Below are positions 25,455-34,276 of a DNA stretch of 64,000 nucleotides, one piece after another. The notes beneath the pieces were generated by a model that worked only from the letters and a program-made list of their open reading frames with translations, was not told the origin of the DNA and did no database searches. The first letter of the stretch is position 1, and every line of letters begins with the position of its first letter. Source of the DNA: Amycolatopsis keratiniphila subsp. keratiniphila (GTDB lineage: Bacteria; Actinomycetota; Actinomycetes; Mycobacteriales; Pseudonocardiaceae); NCBI RefSeq assembly GCF_001620365.2, contig NZ_LQMT02000023.1:66371-130370 (forward strand), in the 5' to 3' direction. The position numbers and the translations under genes are program-made.

Positions 25455-26525
25455 TCACGCCTCCGCGTACTGGTTGGCGGCGACCCCGAGGCCGAGGTGG
25501 TCGCGCAGGGTGGCGCCGGTGTAGGACTGCCGGAACACGCCCGCGGCCTGGAGGGCGGGCACGGTCTCGGCGGTGAAGAGCGCCAGGTCGTCGGGCAGGA
25601 GCGCGGGGCGGAGGTGGAAGCCGTCGAGACCGTTGGACGCCGCGAGGCGGGGCAGCTCCGTGGCGAGGTCGGCGGGAGTTCCGGTGAAGCTCGGGCCCGG
25701 CGGGAAGGGCGCGTAGGTCTCCAGCGCCCGGCGGCGGTCGATGGCCGCCTGCTCGGTCTCGGCGAGCACGATCGACAGGCCGGCGAGGAGTTTCGCGTCC
25801 GGGAAGCGCTCGCGGGCGCCGCGGATCTCGTCGACCAGGACGACGTCGGCGCCGTGCGCGTACGGCGAGTCGCCGTACACCGCGACGACGGGGTGGCCCT
25901 GCGGCGGGCGCGGCGTGATCGAAGGTCCCTTGACGCTGAAGAAGCGGCCTTCGAAGTCGACGTAGTGCAGCTTCTCGCGGTCGATGAAGCGGCCGGTCGG
26001 CTCGTCGCGGATGATCGCGCCGTCCTCCCAGCTGTCCCAGAGCCGGGCGATGACGTCGATGACCTCGGCGTTCTCCGCTTCGGCGTCCACCTCGGACGGG
26101 AGGGTGCGCCTGCCGAAGTGCGCGACCTCGGCCTCGGTGCGCGAAGGGACCGCGAGGACGCCGGCGCGGCCGCGGCTCGCGAAGTCGAGCGAAGCGACGG
26201 CCGTCGAGATGTGGAACGGCTCGGTGTGCGTGGTGGTGACCGTGGGGACGAGGCCGATTCCACTGGTCACGGGGGCGATCGCGGCGAAGGTGAGGAGCGC
26301 GTCGAGCCGGCCTCGAACGACTTCCTCACCGCCGGGTTGGAGCGCGAGGGTGTCGTCGAGGGTGACGAAGTCGAGCGAAGCCGCTTCGGCGAGCTTCGCG
26401 TGGGCGAGGTAGTGGGCGGCGGTGAACAACGCGGACGGGCGGACGTCGGAGACCCGCCAGGCGGCCGGATGCTGCCCGGCCCCGTCGAGCGCGACCCCGA
26501 GGTGCAACTGCTGTGCGGAACCCAT
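25455..26525 (-). CDS. LLM-class flavin-dependent oxidoreductase
   Basis: 356 residues, luciferase-like TIM-barrel: LHLGVALDGAGQHPAAWR, HYLAHAKLAEAASLDFVTLDDTLAL, GIGLVPTVTTTHTEPFHISTAVASLDFASRGRAGVLAVPS and GHPVVAVYGDSPYAHGADVVLV. Related to but shorter than the downstream enzyme. The first gene of the two-gene LLM operon; probably involved in using organosulfur or similar compounds (inference). A 37-bp tandem repeat array lies directly upstream. Confidence 0.9.
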   Translation of the reverse strand: MGSAQQLHLGVALDGAGQHPAAWRVSDVRPSALFTAAHYLAHAKLAEAASLDFVTLDDTLALQPGGEEVVRGRLDALLTFAAIAPVTSGIGLVPTVTTTHTEPFHISTAVASLDFASRGRAGVLAVPSRTEAEVAHFGRRTLPSEVDAEAENAEVIDVIARLWDSWEDGAIIRDEPTGRFIDREKLHYVDFEGRFFSVKGPSITPRPPQGHPVVAVYGDSPYAHGADVVLVDEIRGARERFPDAKLLAGLSIVLAETEQAAIDRRRALETYAPFPPGPSFTGTPADLATELPRLAASNGLDGFHLRPALLPDDLALFTAETVPALQAAGVFRQSYTGATLRDHLGLGVAANQYAEA

Positions 26526-26590
26526 GCCCGGGGAACTCGCGCCCCTCGCCGACGATTCCCGCTCCCACGAGGTGAGATCCCCGGCCCGAC

Positions 26591-26771
26591 CTGCGTTTAG
26601 CGGGCTAATCGCGATCCGGAGGGGGCGTCGTCTTTCGCGGGCTAATCGCGATCCGGGGGCCGACCTGCGTTTAGCGGGCTAAACGCGATCCGGAGGGCGC
26701 GTCGCCTTTCGCGGGCTAAACGCGATCCGGGGGCCCACCTGCGTTTCGCGGGCTAAACGCGATCCGGGAGG
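26591..26771. repeat. Five tandem 37-bp palindromic repeats
   Basis: The core TTT(A/C)GCGGGCTAA(A/T)CGCGATCCGG starts at 26596, 26633, 26670, 26707 and 26744, an exact 37-bp period. Leader bases alternate between ACCTGCG and CGTCG(T/C)C, giving a 74-bp higher-order repeat. Copies 1 and 3 carry TTTAGC, copies 2, 4 and 5 TTTCGC. The array fills the gap between the LLM operon start and the htpX stop. Confidence 0.92.
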
Positions 26772-27638
26772 TCAGTAGGGGCGGCGCGCCATGGCTTCCA
26801 GGCGCCGGATGCGTTCGGCCATGGGCGGATGGGTCGAGAAGAGCTTCGAGAGGCCTTCGCCCGGACGGAACGGGTTCGCGATCATGAGGTGCGACTGCGA
26901 GACCAGTCTCGGCTCCGGCACGAGCGGCGCCGCGCGCGTCCCGCTGTCGAGTTTCCGCAGGGCGGACGCCAGCCCGAGCGGGTCGCCGGTGAGTTCCGCG
27001 CCCGACGCGTCGGCCTGGAACTCTCGCGAGCGGCTCACCCCGAGCTTCACGACGGCGGCCGCGATCGGCCCGATCAGCACCAGGAGCAGCCCGACGAGCG
27101 GGCTGTCACCGTCCTCGCGGTTGCCGCCGCCGAAGACGCTGGTGAACATCGCGATGTTGGCGATCACGCTGATCACGCTCGCCAGCGCGCCCGCGACGCA
27201 CGAGATCAGGATGTCGCGGTTGTAGACATGGGACAGTTCGTGCCCGAGCACCGCCCTCAGTTCGCGTTCGTCGAGCAGGTCGAGGATGCCGGTGGTGCAG
27301 CACACCGCCGCGTGCCGGGGGCTGCGGCCGGTGGCGAAGGCGTTCGGGGCCACGGTGGGGCTGATGTAGAGCCGCGGCATCGGCTGCCGCGCCTTGGTCG
27401 CCAGCTCCCGCACGATCCGGTACATCGCCGGCTGCTCGGCCTCGGACACCGGCCGCGCGCGCATGGCCCGCAGCGCCAGCTTGTCGGAGTTGAAGTAGGC
27501 GTACGCGTTGACGCCGAGCGCCACCACCAGGCCGATGACCAGCGCGCCCCGGCCGAAGAAACCGCTGATCCCGACGATGAGCGCGGACAGCAGGCCGAGC
27601 AGGACGACGGTCTTCAGGCCGTTCTGGTGCTTGTGCAC
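26772..27638 (-). CDS. htpX: HtpX-like M48 zinc metalloprotease
   Basis: 288 residues. Two N-terminal membrane helices (10-30 and 32-50), zinc site HELSH (His133/Glu134/His137), two more helices (about 148-205), and the third ligand in SRSREFQADASGAEL. HtpX is an integral-membrane protease in membrane protein quality control. GTG start at 27638 after an AGGAG site. The stop codon abuts the 37-bp repeat array. Confidence 0.95.
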   Translation of the reverse strand: MHKHQNGLKTVVLLGLLSALIVGISGFFGRGALVIGLVVALGVNAYAYFNSDKLALRAMRARPVSEAEQPAMYRIVRELATKARQPMPRLYISPTVAPNAFATGRSPRHAAVCCTTGILDLLDERELRAVLGHELSHVYNRDILISCVAGALASVISVIANIAMFTSVFGGGNREDGDSPLVGLLLVLIGPIAAAVVKLGVSRSREFQADASGAELTGDPLGLASALRKLDSGTRAAPLVPEPRLVSQSHLMIANPFRPGEGLSKLFSTHPPMAERIRRLEAMARRPY

Positions 27639-27772
27639 GGCGTCCTGCTCCTTTCCTTCTCAGGGGTGGGGGTTACTCATCGGAAACAACGCGATCGGGG
27701 GACGCGAAGTTCCTTCGCGTGCTCGGATCGCGGGTTATCGTCGAAGGCCGGAACGATCATCGGGAGGCGCCT

Positions 27773-28741
27773 GTGCGAGGACCCGAACTGAGCCGCCGAG
27801 CCCTGCTCACGCTGGCCGCGGCCGGCGCCTCCGCGGTCGCCTTCGCGCCGGCCGCGAGAGCCGAGAAAGTCCTTCTCGTCGAGGTCGGGGGCGCCCCGGA
27901 GGCGGTCGCGGTGAATTCCGTCACCGGTTTCGCCTACCTCTCGGACCCGTCCACCGGCACGATCGTCGTCCTCGACTCGCGGTCCGGCACGGTCGGTGAC
28001 GTGATCCCGGTCGGCGGCGAGCCCGCCGGGCTGGCCGTGGACACGGTGACCAACCGGGTCTTCGTGGCGAATCCGCCCGCCGGGACCGTCCTGGTCCTGG
28101 ACGGGCGGACCAACGACGTCGTCAGCGTGGTGCCCGCCGGGCCCGGCGCGTCCAGTGTCGACGTCGACGAGCAGGCGAACCGCATCTATGCGGTCAGCGA
28201 CCTCACCGGGACACTCGCCGTCATCGACGGGGTGGGCTGCCGCCTGCTGGACCTGGTCCCGGGCCCGACGCGGGGGTTGTCGTCGACGGCGGTCGACAGC
28301 GGACGCAAGCTCGCGTACTGCACCAGCACGGCCACCGACTCACTGGAGGTCTTCGACATCGGCGCCGGCCGGTTCACCGGCGGGATACCGGTCGGCAAGT
28401 CACCCACCGGCGTCGCCGTGCACAGCGCGTCCGGCACGGTGTTCGTCGCGAATTCGGCCATCCATCACCTGTCCATCGTGGACACTGGCGAACGCAAGGA
28501 AAAGGCGACGGTGCTGCTGCGCTCGGAGTCTTCGGCGCTCGCGGTCCACGAAGGATCGAACACCGTTTACGCCAACGGCGGCCCCAACGGCATCGCCAGG
28601 ATCGACGGCAGGACGAGCCTGCTCACCGGTGACCTGTCACTCGGCGTGAACCCCGGCGCCGTCGCGATCGACCAGCGCACCAGGACGGTGTACGTGACGG
28701 ATCCCTTACGCGGCAGGGTTTCCCTGATCAGGGACTTCTGA
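27773..28741 (+). CDS. Tat-exported YVTN-type beta-propeller protein
   Basis: 322 residues from GTG 27773 (GGGAGG upstream). The Tat signal LSRRALLTLAAAGASAVAFAPAARA is followed by seven approximate blades: NSVTGFAYLSDPSTGTIVVLDSRSGTVGDVIPVGGEPAGLAVDTVTNRVFVANPPAGTVLVLDG, and so on, the typical YVTN/NHL surface-layer pattern. No enzyme residues. Probably a cell-surface or periplasm-like binding protein. Confidence 0.85.
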   Translation: MRGPELSRRALLTLAAAGASAVAFAPAARAEKVLLVEVGGAPEAVAVNSVTGFAYLSDPSTGTIVVLDSRSGTVGDVIPVGGEPAGLAVDTVTNRVFVANPPAGTVLVLDGRTNDVVSVVPAGPGASSVDVDEQANRIYAVSDLTGTLAVIDGVGCRLLDLVPGPTRGLSSTAVDSGRKLAYCTSTATDSLEVFDIGAGRFTGGIPVGKSPTGVAVHSASGTVFVANSAIHHLSIVDTGERKEKATVLLRSESSALAVHEGSNTVYANGGPNGIARIDGRTSLLTGDLSLGVNPGAVAIDQRTRTVYVTDPLRGRVSLIRDF

Positions 28742-28765
28742 CGCCGAACCGGGCATGATGGCGGG

Positions 28766-29953
28766 GTGAGCGAGTACGCATTGCGTGGCGGGCTGCAACC
28801 CGACGTCTCGGCGGTCACCGCCGTCCTGACCCATCACGGGGTCGAAGGGCCGGACGGCCAGGCGCCCAGCGAGGCGCTGGTCTTCGCCGCGTCCGGCGGG
28901 ATCGGGGCGGGCTACATCCTGTGGGACTTCGCCCACGAGACGATGTCGACGATCGTGTTCGGCTTCCGCGCGCGCTGGCAGTATCCGCAAGAATGGCTCA
29001 AGTCCACAGTGGACCGCCTCGGGCTCGCCGTCGACATCCACACCACCGGCGGCAAACGTGCCGCCGCGAAACGGCTCTCCGCGAATCTCGAAGCCGGACG
29101 GCCGTCGATCGTCCTCCCCGACCGCGAGTCGCTCGGCTACTGGCGGCTGCCACCGGAGATGTCCGGCGGTGGCGGCCATTTCGTCGTCGCGTACGGCGAA
29201 GAGGACGGCCGGGTGCTGGCCGACGACCGGAACCTCGCCCGGCTGACGGTCGACCGGAAGACGTTCGACACCGCGCGGGGCCGGGTCGGCTCGTACAAGA
29301 ACCTGCTCGCGACGATCGAGCCCGGCGAGGTCCCCGACTGGCGGGCGGCCGTGCGCGGCGGGCTGACGGACTGCGCGCGGAACCTTTCGGAGCCGTCGAA
29401 GTCGTTCTCGCTGCCCGCCTGGGGGCGGTGGGCGAAGGCGATGACCGACGAACGTGACCCGAAGGGCTGGCCGCGCGCGTTCGGTGAGCGGCGCGGGCTC
29501 GTCGGGGCGCTGTTCAACGTGTGGGAGAGCGTCACCCCGGCCGGGATGGAGGGCGGGCATCTGCGCGGGCTGTTCGCCGACGCGCTCACCGAGGCGGCCG
29601 CCCTGCTCGAACTGCCGGCGCTGTCCGAACAGGCGTCGACCTGGCGCGGGATCGCCGAGCGCTGGGCGGAGCTGGCCGAGGTGGCCGTTCCCGCGTCCAA
29701 CGCCGAATTCGCCTGGATGCGCGGGCTCATCAGCGCGGTTTCCGCGGGTGTCCGCGAGGGTGACGCGGGGCAGGAGGCCGCCGCTGCCGCCGGTGAGGAG
29801 ATGTGGAAACTGCGCGCGCATTACAACGACGAAACGCCGTTCACCGACGTCGAAGCCCGTGAGCTTTTCGGCACGATGGGCACCCTGCTCCGGGACATCC
29901 ACACCGCCGAGACCGAAGCGATCCGCGAACTCTCCGAAGCCCTGATGGAGTGA
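28766..29953 (+). CDS. BtrH N-terminal domain protein (DUF4872)
   Basis: 395 residues. The N-terminal 170 residues match the BtrH/C39-peptidase-like fold: ALVFAASGGIGAGYILWDF, LGLAVDIHTTGGKRAAAKRLSANLEAGRPSIVLPDRESLGYW and GHFVVAYGEEDGRVLADDRNLA. The C-terminal 200 residues are helical, as in DUF4872 proteins. BtrH of butirosin biosynthesis transfers an acyl side chain from a carrier protein, but no carrier protein or aminoglycoside gene is nearby. The catalytic Cys cannot be identified in the usual N-terminal place. The next gene, nine bases on, is a hotdog thioesterase, so the pair may act on an acyl thioester. Confidence 0.8.
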   Translation: MSEYALRGGLQPDVSAVTAVLTHHGVEGPDGQAPSEALVFAASGGIGAGYILWDFAHETMSTIVFGFRARWQYPQEWLKSTVDRLGLAVDIHTTGGKRAAAKRLSANLEAGRPSIVLPDRESLGYWRLPPEMSGGGGHFVVAYGEEDGRVLADDRNLARLTVDRKTFDTARGRVGSYKNLLATIEPGEVPDWRAAVRGGLTDCARNLSEPSKSFSLPAWGRWAKAMTDERDPKGWPRAFGERRGLVGALFNVWESVTPAGMEGGHLRGLFADALTEAAALLELPALSEQASTWRGIAERWAELAEVAVPASNAEFAWMRGLISAVSAGVREGDAGQEAAAAAGEEMWKLRAHYNDETPFTDVEARELFGTMGTLLRDIHTAETEAIRELSEALME

Positions 29954-29962
29954 ACCGCGCCG

Positions 29963-30478
29963 GTGTCCGTTGCGCCGCGCGGCCGGAACACCACGCGATC
30001 GTTCAAGATCCACTTCGTGCACGCACATCCGCTGGGGACGACCAGTGCGCGTCCCGCTCCCGAGATCCACCTTCACCGCCATCGCCTGCGTGTCGCCGAC
30101 CTGGACCATCTCGGTCACGTCGGGAATGTGCGGTTGCTCGACTACTTCCAGGAAGCACAGGTCGCGATGCTCGACCCGCGGCGGGAGCACCTCTTCCAGG
30201 CCAAGGGACCGGCGTATCTCATCGCGAAGCACAACGTCAGCTACCTGCGCAGGCTGACCTTCCGCGACAGCCCGGTCGAGGTGGAGACCGTGGTCGGCCG
30301 GATCGGGACCTGCGACGTCGTGGTGAACAGCAGGCTGCGCGACGAACGGGCCGTCTACGCGCGTTGCCGCACCATCTGGGTCGCGTGTGTCCTGCCCGAA
30401 GGCAGCACGCGAAGACTCGGCGACGAGGAACGCGAACGGTTGACACGGTTCAGCGGGGCGATCGACGAGAGCTCCTGA
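29963..30478 (+). CDS. Acyl-CoA thioesterase-like hotdog-fold protein
   Basis: 171 residues as drawn from GTG 29963; the recognisable domain starts near residue 33: EIHLHRHRLRVADLDHLGHVGNVRLLDYFQEAQVAML, with the 4HBT catalytic-type Asp at the DLDHLGHVGN motif, and HNVSYLRRLTFRDSPVEVETVVGRIGTCDVVVNSRL. The true start may be GTG 30017. Hydrolyses an acyl thioester, probably acyl-CoA. Coupled to the BtrH-like gene. Confidence 0.82.
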   Translation: MSVAPRGRNTTRSFKIHFVHAHPLGTTSARPAPEIHLHRHRLRVADLDHLGHVGNVRLLDYFQEAQVAMLDPRREHLFQAKGPAYLIAKHNVSYLRRLTFRDSPVEVETVVGRIGTCDVVVNSRLRDERAVYARCRTIWVACVLPEGSTRRLGDEERERLTRFSGAIDESS

Positions 30479-30612
30479 ATCAGTTTTTAACCGTTTATGC
30501 TCCATTTCCCGCATCGCCGGAAAACGGCTGGGCCGTTCAGCGGCTGATCATCGCACTTTTCGGCCGGTACCTTCGGAAGACCTCTCCCCTGCAGAGCTCC
30601 CGGAGGTATTTC

Positions 30613-32538
30613 ATGCCACGGTCGAAGTCTGTCCGCTTTCTCGCGCCCTTGGTCGGCGCGATGCTACTGACGAGCGGGGTGGCCGTCGCCGCCCCGGCCG
30701 CCGAAGATCCCCAATTCATCCGCCTGGCCAGCAGGACCTTCGATCCGCTCAGCCAGCGCACGGCCGCGAGCCAGGACTGGAAGGGTGCCTACCTGCTCCA
30801 GGTCCGGGGCGCGCTGACCGACGAACAGCGTGGGCGATTGCGTTCGCTCGGCGTGCGGATCGGGACCTATATTCCCGATTTCGCCTATGTGGTGCGGCTG
30901 AAGCAGGAGAACCGTGAATCGGTCGCGAAATTGAATTTCGTCCGCTGGCTCGGCGAATACCGGGCGGACGACAAGGTGGAGATCTCACTGGCCGCGACGA
31001 GCGGCTACCTGGTGACGCTGGTCGAAGCGGACGCGCGGGATCAGCGCGCGGTGGCCGAGCGGATCCTGCGGCTCGGCGGCAACATCGAGGCGATCTCGCA
31101 GAGCGGGCAGCACATCGTGGCGAAGCTCGGCCCCGGCCAGGCCGCCACTGTGGCGCAGGGGGCCGAGGTGCTCGCGGTCGGCGCGATCACCGCGCCCGAG
31201 ACCGACATGGCCAACGCCAGGGAAAGCAGCGGCGCGAACTACATCGAAAGTGTCGGCGGGTACCGCGGACAGGGCGTGCGCGGCGAGGTGATGGACGGCG
31301 GGCTGCGCGTCACGCACCAGGAGTTCAAGGCGCGGCCGACGGTGATGCACGGGTCGAACTCCACCAGCACCAGCCACGGGACGTCCACGTACGGCCAGAT
31401 CTTCGCGTCGGGGGTGAGCGCGCCGCAGCGGGGGCTGCTGCCCGAGGCGCAGGGCATCTTCGCCACCTACAACAAGCCGGACCGCTATGCCCACACCAAG
31501 GAATTGGTCGACCCGGCGGGCAAGTACCGCGCGGTGTTCCAGAGCAACAGCTGGGGTGGCGGGCTGACCACGGCGTACAACTCGGTCTCCGCCGAGCTCG
31601 ACAAGATCGTCTTCGATCACGACCTGCTGATCTGCCAGTCGCAGAGCAACGCGGGCACCCAGCAGTCGCGGCCGCAGGCCTGGTCGAAGAACGTGCTTTC
31701 GGTGGGCGGGCAGTACCACTACAACACGCTGGGCCGCACCGACGACAAGTGGAACGGCGGCGCCAGCATCGGCCCGGCCGCCGACGGCCGGATCAAACCG
31801 GAGCTGTCGAACTACTACGACCGGATCGACACCACGTCGTCCGGCAGTGACACGTCGTACACGACGTCGTTCGGCGGCACGAGCGGCGCGACCCCGATCA
31901 CCTGCGGAAACGCCGGGCTGCTGTTCCAGATGTGGGCCGACGGCGTGTTCGACGGCGGCCCCGGCAAGGGGCGCGACGTCTTCGCGAGCCGCCCGCACGC
32001 CGCGACCGCGAAGGCACTGCTGATCAACGGGGCCGACCAGTTCGCGTTCAGCGGCACCTCGCACGACATGACCCGGACGCATCAGGGCTGGGGCACCGCG
32101 AACGTGCGGTACCTGCACGAACAGGCCAAGGCGAACGGGTGGAAGCTTCCGGTGCTGGTGAACGAGACCGACCTGCTGGGCACCGGGCAGTCGAAGAAGT
32201 ACACGGTCGCGGTGAACGGGACCAAGCAGTTCAAGGCTACGCTGGCCTACACCGACCCGGCGGGCTCGCCGAGCGCGTCGGTCGCCAGGGTCAACGACCT
32301 GACGCTGAAGGTCACCGCGCCGAACGGGACCGTCTACTACGGCAACAACGGGCTGAAGGCGGGCAACTTCTCGACCGCGGGCGGGTCGCCGAACACCGTC
32401 GACACGGTGGAGAACGTCATCCTCGAGAAGCCGGCCGCCGGTACGTGGACGGTGGAGGTCGTGGCGACCCAGGTGAACGCCGACGGTCACCCGGAGACGT
32501 CGGCGACCGATGCGGACTACGCGCTGGTGGTTTCCTGA
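30613..32538 (+). CDS. Secreted subtilisin-like (S8) serine protease
   Basis: 641 residues. Signal peptide 1-27, a propeptide-like region to about 195 (YLLQVRGALTDEQRGRLRSLGV and similar), then the S8 domain with Asp228 (VMDGGLRVTH), His255 (SHGTSTYGQ), oxyanion Asn346 (QSNAG) and Ser424 (GGTSGAT). The last 130 residues (from about 515) form a P-domain-like beta-sandwich (FKATLAYTDPAGSPSASVARVNDLTLKVTAPNG). An active extracellular protease is predicted. The ATG at 30613 follows GGAGG. Downstream lies a mosaic of hairpins. Confidence 0.93.
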   Translation: MPRSKSVRFLAPLVGAMLLTSGVAVAAPAAEDPQFIRLASRTFDPLSQRTAASQDWKGAYLLQVRGALTDEQRGRLRSLGVRIGTYIPDFAYVVRLKQENRESVAKLNFVRWLGEYRADDKVEISLAATSGYLVTLVEADARDQRAVAERILRLGGNIEAISQSGQHIVAKLGPGQAATVAQGAEVLAVGAITAPETDMANARESSGANYIESVGGYRGQGVRGEVMDGGLRVTHQEFKARPTVMHGSNSTSTSHGTSTYGQIFASGVSAPQRGLLPEAQGIFATYNKPDRYAHTKELVDPAGKYRAVFQSNSWGGGLTTAYNSVSAELDKIVFDHDLLICQSQSNAGTQQSRPQAWSKNVLSVGGQYHYNTLGRTDDKWNGGASIGPAADGRIKPELSNYYDRIDTTSSGSDTSYTTSFGGTSGATPITCGNAGLLFQMWADGVFDGGPGKGRDVFASRPHAATAKALLINGADQFAFSGTSHDMTRTHQGWGTANVRYLHEQAKANGWKLPVLVNETDLLGTGQSKKYTVAVNGTKQFKATLAYTDPAGSPSASVARVNDLTLKVTAPNGTVYYGNNGLKAGNFSTAGGSPNTVDTVENVILEKPAAGTWTVEVVATQVNADGHPETSATDADYALVVS

Positions 32539-32552
32539 CGGCGTGACGGACG

Positions 32553-32880
32553 GATCGCGTTTAGCCCGCTAAACGCGAAGTGGCCGGTGAGGTGGGTTCC
32601 GTGAAGCGCGTGAAGGCCCCCTTCCCTCGGCTGAGTCGAGGGAAGGGGCCTTCACGCGCGTCTGGGCCTGGGCGACCTCGCCGGATCGCGTTTAGCGGGC
32701 TAAACGCGATCCGGGCCGGGGGCGCGTGGCGACCGAGTGTCGCGAAAGCCACTTTCGGGACATCAGACGTCGCGAAAGTGGCTTTCGCGACGTCTGTGGC
32801 CTGGCGAGTCGCGTTTAGCGGGCTAAACGCGATCCGGTGGGGGCGGGCGAGTCGCGATTAGCCCGCGGAACGCGATCCGG
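32553..32880. repeat. Mosaic of palindromic repeats downstream of the subtilase
   Basis: Six palindromes follow each other. 32556-32577 has the core TTTAGC-CC-GCTAAA. 32606-32660 is a roughly 23-bp stem around a CTGAGT-type loop with one bulge. 32681-32714 is a perfect 16-bp-arm palindrome with TTTAGC-GG-GCTAAA. 32739-32791 has 19-bp arms built on GTCGCGAAAGCCACTTTCG. 32810-32831 is the TTTAGC core again, and 32853-32880 a decayed copy. No open frame is supported here; 32881-33040 shows nothing recognisable beyond the leader of the next operon. Confidence 0.88.
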
Positions 32881-33040
32881 CGGGGTTGCCCGCGCCCGGA
32901 TGGCGGAGACGTCTGCGCCGATGGCCGAGACGCCAGGTTTCGGTTATGAGACGGAAGCGTGAGACCCCTGGAAGGCATGTAACGAGGCGACCCGAGGTGC
33001 CGACGTCTGGGATACGTGACGCGAGCCAAGGAGCCTCTCG

Positions 33041-34276
33041 ATGACCACCTGCCGACTCTGCGGCTCGGCCCATCTCGCCAGTGTCGTCGACCTCGGGGCG
33101 ACGCCGCCGTGCGAACGATTCCTGACCGCGGAACAGCTGCAGGAACCGGAGCCGACGTACCCCCTGCACCTGCGGGTCTGCACCGAATGCTGGCTCGCCC
33201 AGATCCCCCCGCTGATCACCCCGGAAGAGACTTTCACCGAATACGCGTACTTCTCGTCGTATTCCGCCTCCTGGGTCGAACACGCCAAGACGTTCGTCGA
33301 CGGCGCCGTCGAGCGGCTGGGGCTCGACGAGTCCTCGTTCGTCGTCGAGGTCGCCAGCAACGACGGTTATCTCCTCAAACACGTTGTGGCACAGCGGATC
33401 CGTTGTCTCGGCGTGGAACCTTCGGTGAACGTGGGCCAAGCCGCGCGTGACGCCGGGGTGCCGACGAAGACCGCCTTCCTCGGTCCCGAAAGCGGACGTG
33501 AGGTCCGCGACGAGCACGGTCCCGCCGACCTCGTCGTGGCGAACAACGTTTACGCGCACATTCCGGACATCATCGGTTTCACGCACGGGCTCCGCGCCCT
33601 GGTCGCCGACGACGGCTGGGTCAGCATCGAGGTCCAGCATCTGCTGACGCTGATCCAGGAGAACCAGTACGACACGATCTACCACGAGCACTTCCAGTAC
33701 TACACGGTGGAATCCGCGCGCCGGGCCCTCGCGCGCGGCGGATTGTCCGTTGTGGACGTCGAGCTCCTGCCCACCCACGGCGGTTCGATCCGGCTGTGGG
33801 CGCGCCCGGACGCCGTCGCCGGCGAGCCGAGCGAGCGGATGATGCAGGTCTTGGACGCCGAAAAGGCGGCCGGGCTGCACGAAATGTCCGGCTACACCGA
33901 ATTCTCCGAGCGGGTCACCAAGGTCCGGCTCGAGCTGAACAAGTTCCTCACCGACGCGGCGCTCGAAGGCAAGACCGTCGTCGGTTACGGCGCCCCGGGC
34001 AAGGGCAACACGCTGCTGAACCACTGCGGCATCCGCCCGGACGTGCTGCGGTACACCGTCGACCGCAACCCGTACAAGCACGGCCGGTTCACCCCCGGCA
34101 CCCGGATCCCGATCCTGCCGCCGGAGCGCATCGAAGCGGACCGGCCCGATTACGTGCTCGTCCTTCCGTGGAACCTCCGGAAGGAACTGACCGCCCAATT
34201 GTCCTTTGTGGACGAATGGGGCGGGAAACTGGTCTTCCCCATCCCGCACCTGGAAATCGTCGAGGTGAAGTCGTGA
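33041..34276 (+). CDS. Sugar C-methyltransferase (NovU/TylC3-like)
   Basis: 411 residues. An N-terminal zinc domain with Cys4, Cys7, Cys47 and Cys50. The SAM-binding region is VVEVASNDGYLLKHV (about 104-118), then LVVANNVYAHIPDIIGF and DTIYHEHFQYYTVESARRAL (His-rich catalytic loop, as in TcaB9-type C-3 methyltransferases). A C-terminal Rossmann-like domain has VVGYGAPGKGNTLLNHCGI. It adds a methyl branch to a 4-keto-deoxysugar nucleotide. First gene of the long plus-strand operon; its TGA overlaps the GTG of the next gene. Confidence 0.92.
   Translation: MTTCRLCGSAHLASVVDLGATPPCERFLTAEQLQEPEPTYPLHLRVCTECWLAQIPPLITPEETFTEYAYFSSYSASWVEHAKTFVDGAVERLGLDESSFVVEVASNDGYLLKHVVAQRIRCLGVEPSVNVGQAARDAGVPTKTAFLGPESGREVRDEHGPADLVVANNVYAHIPDIIGFTHGLRALVADDGWVSIEVQHLLTLIQENQYDTIYHEHFQYYTVESARRALARGGLSVVDVELLPTHGGSIRLWARPDAVAGEPSERMMQVLDAEKAAGLHEMSGYTEFSERVTKVRLELNKFLTDAALEGKTVVGYGAPGKGNTLLNHCGIRPDVLRYTVDRNPYKHGRFTPGTRIPILPPERIEADRPDYVLVLPWNLRKELTAQLSFVDEWGGKLVFPIPHLEIVEVKS

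Noticed and set aside
26591..26771. CRISPR array
   Set aside because: The 37-bp period holds an almost constant sequence without unique spacers and no cas gene is near; it is a tandem palindromic repeat.
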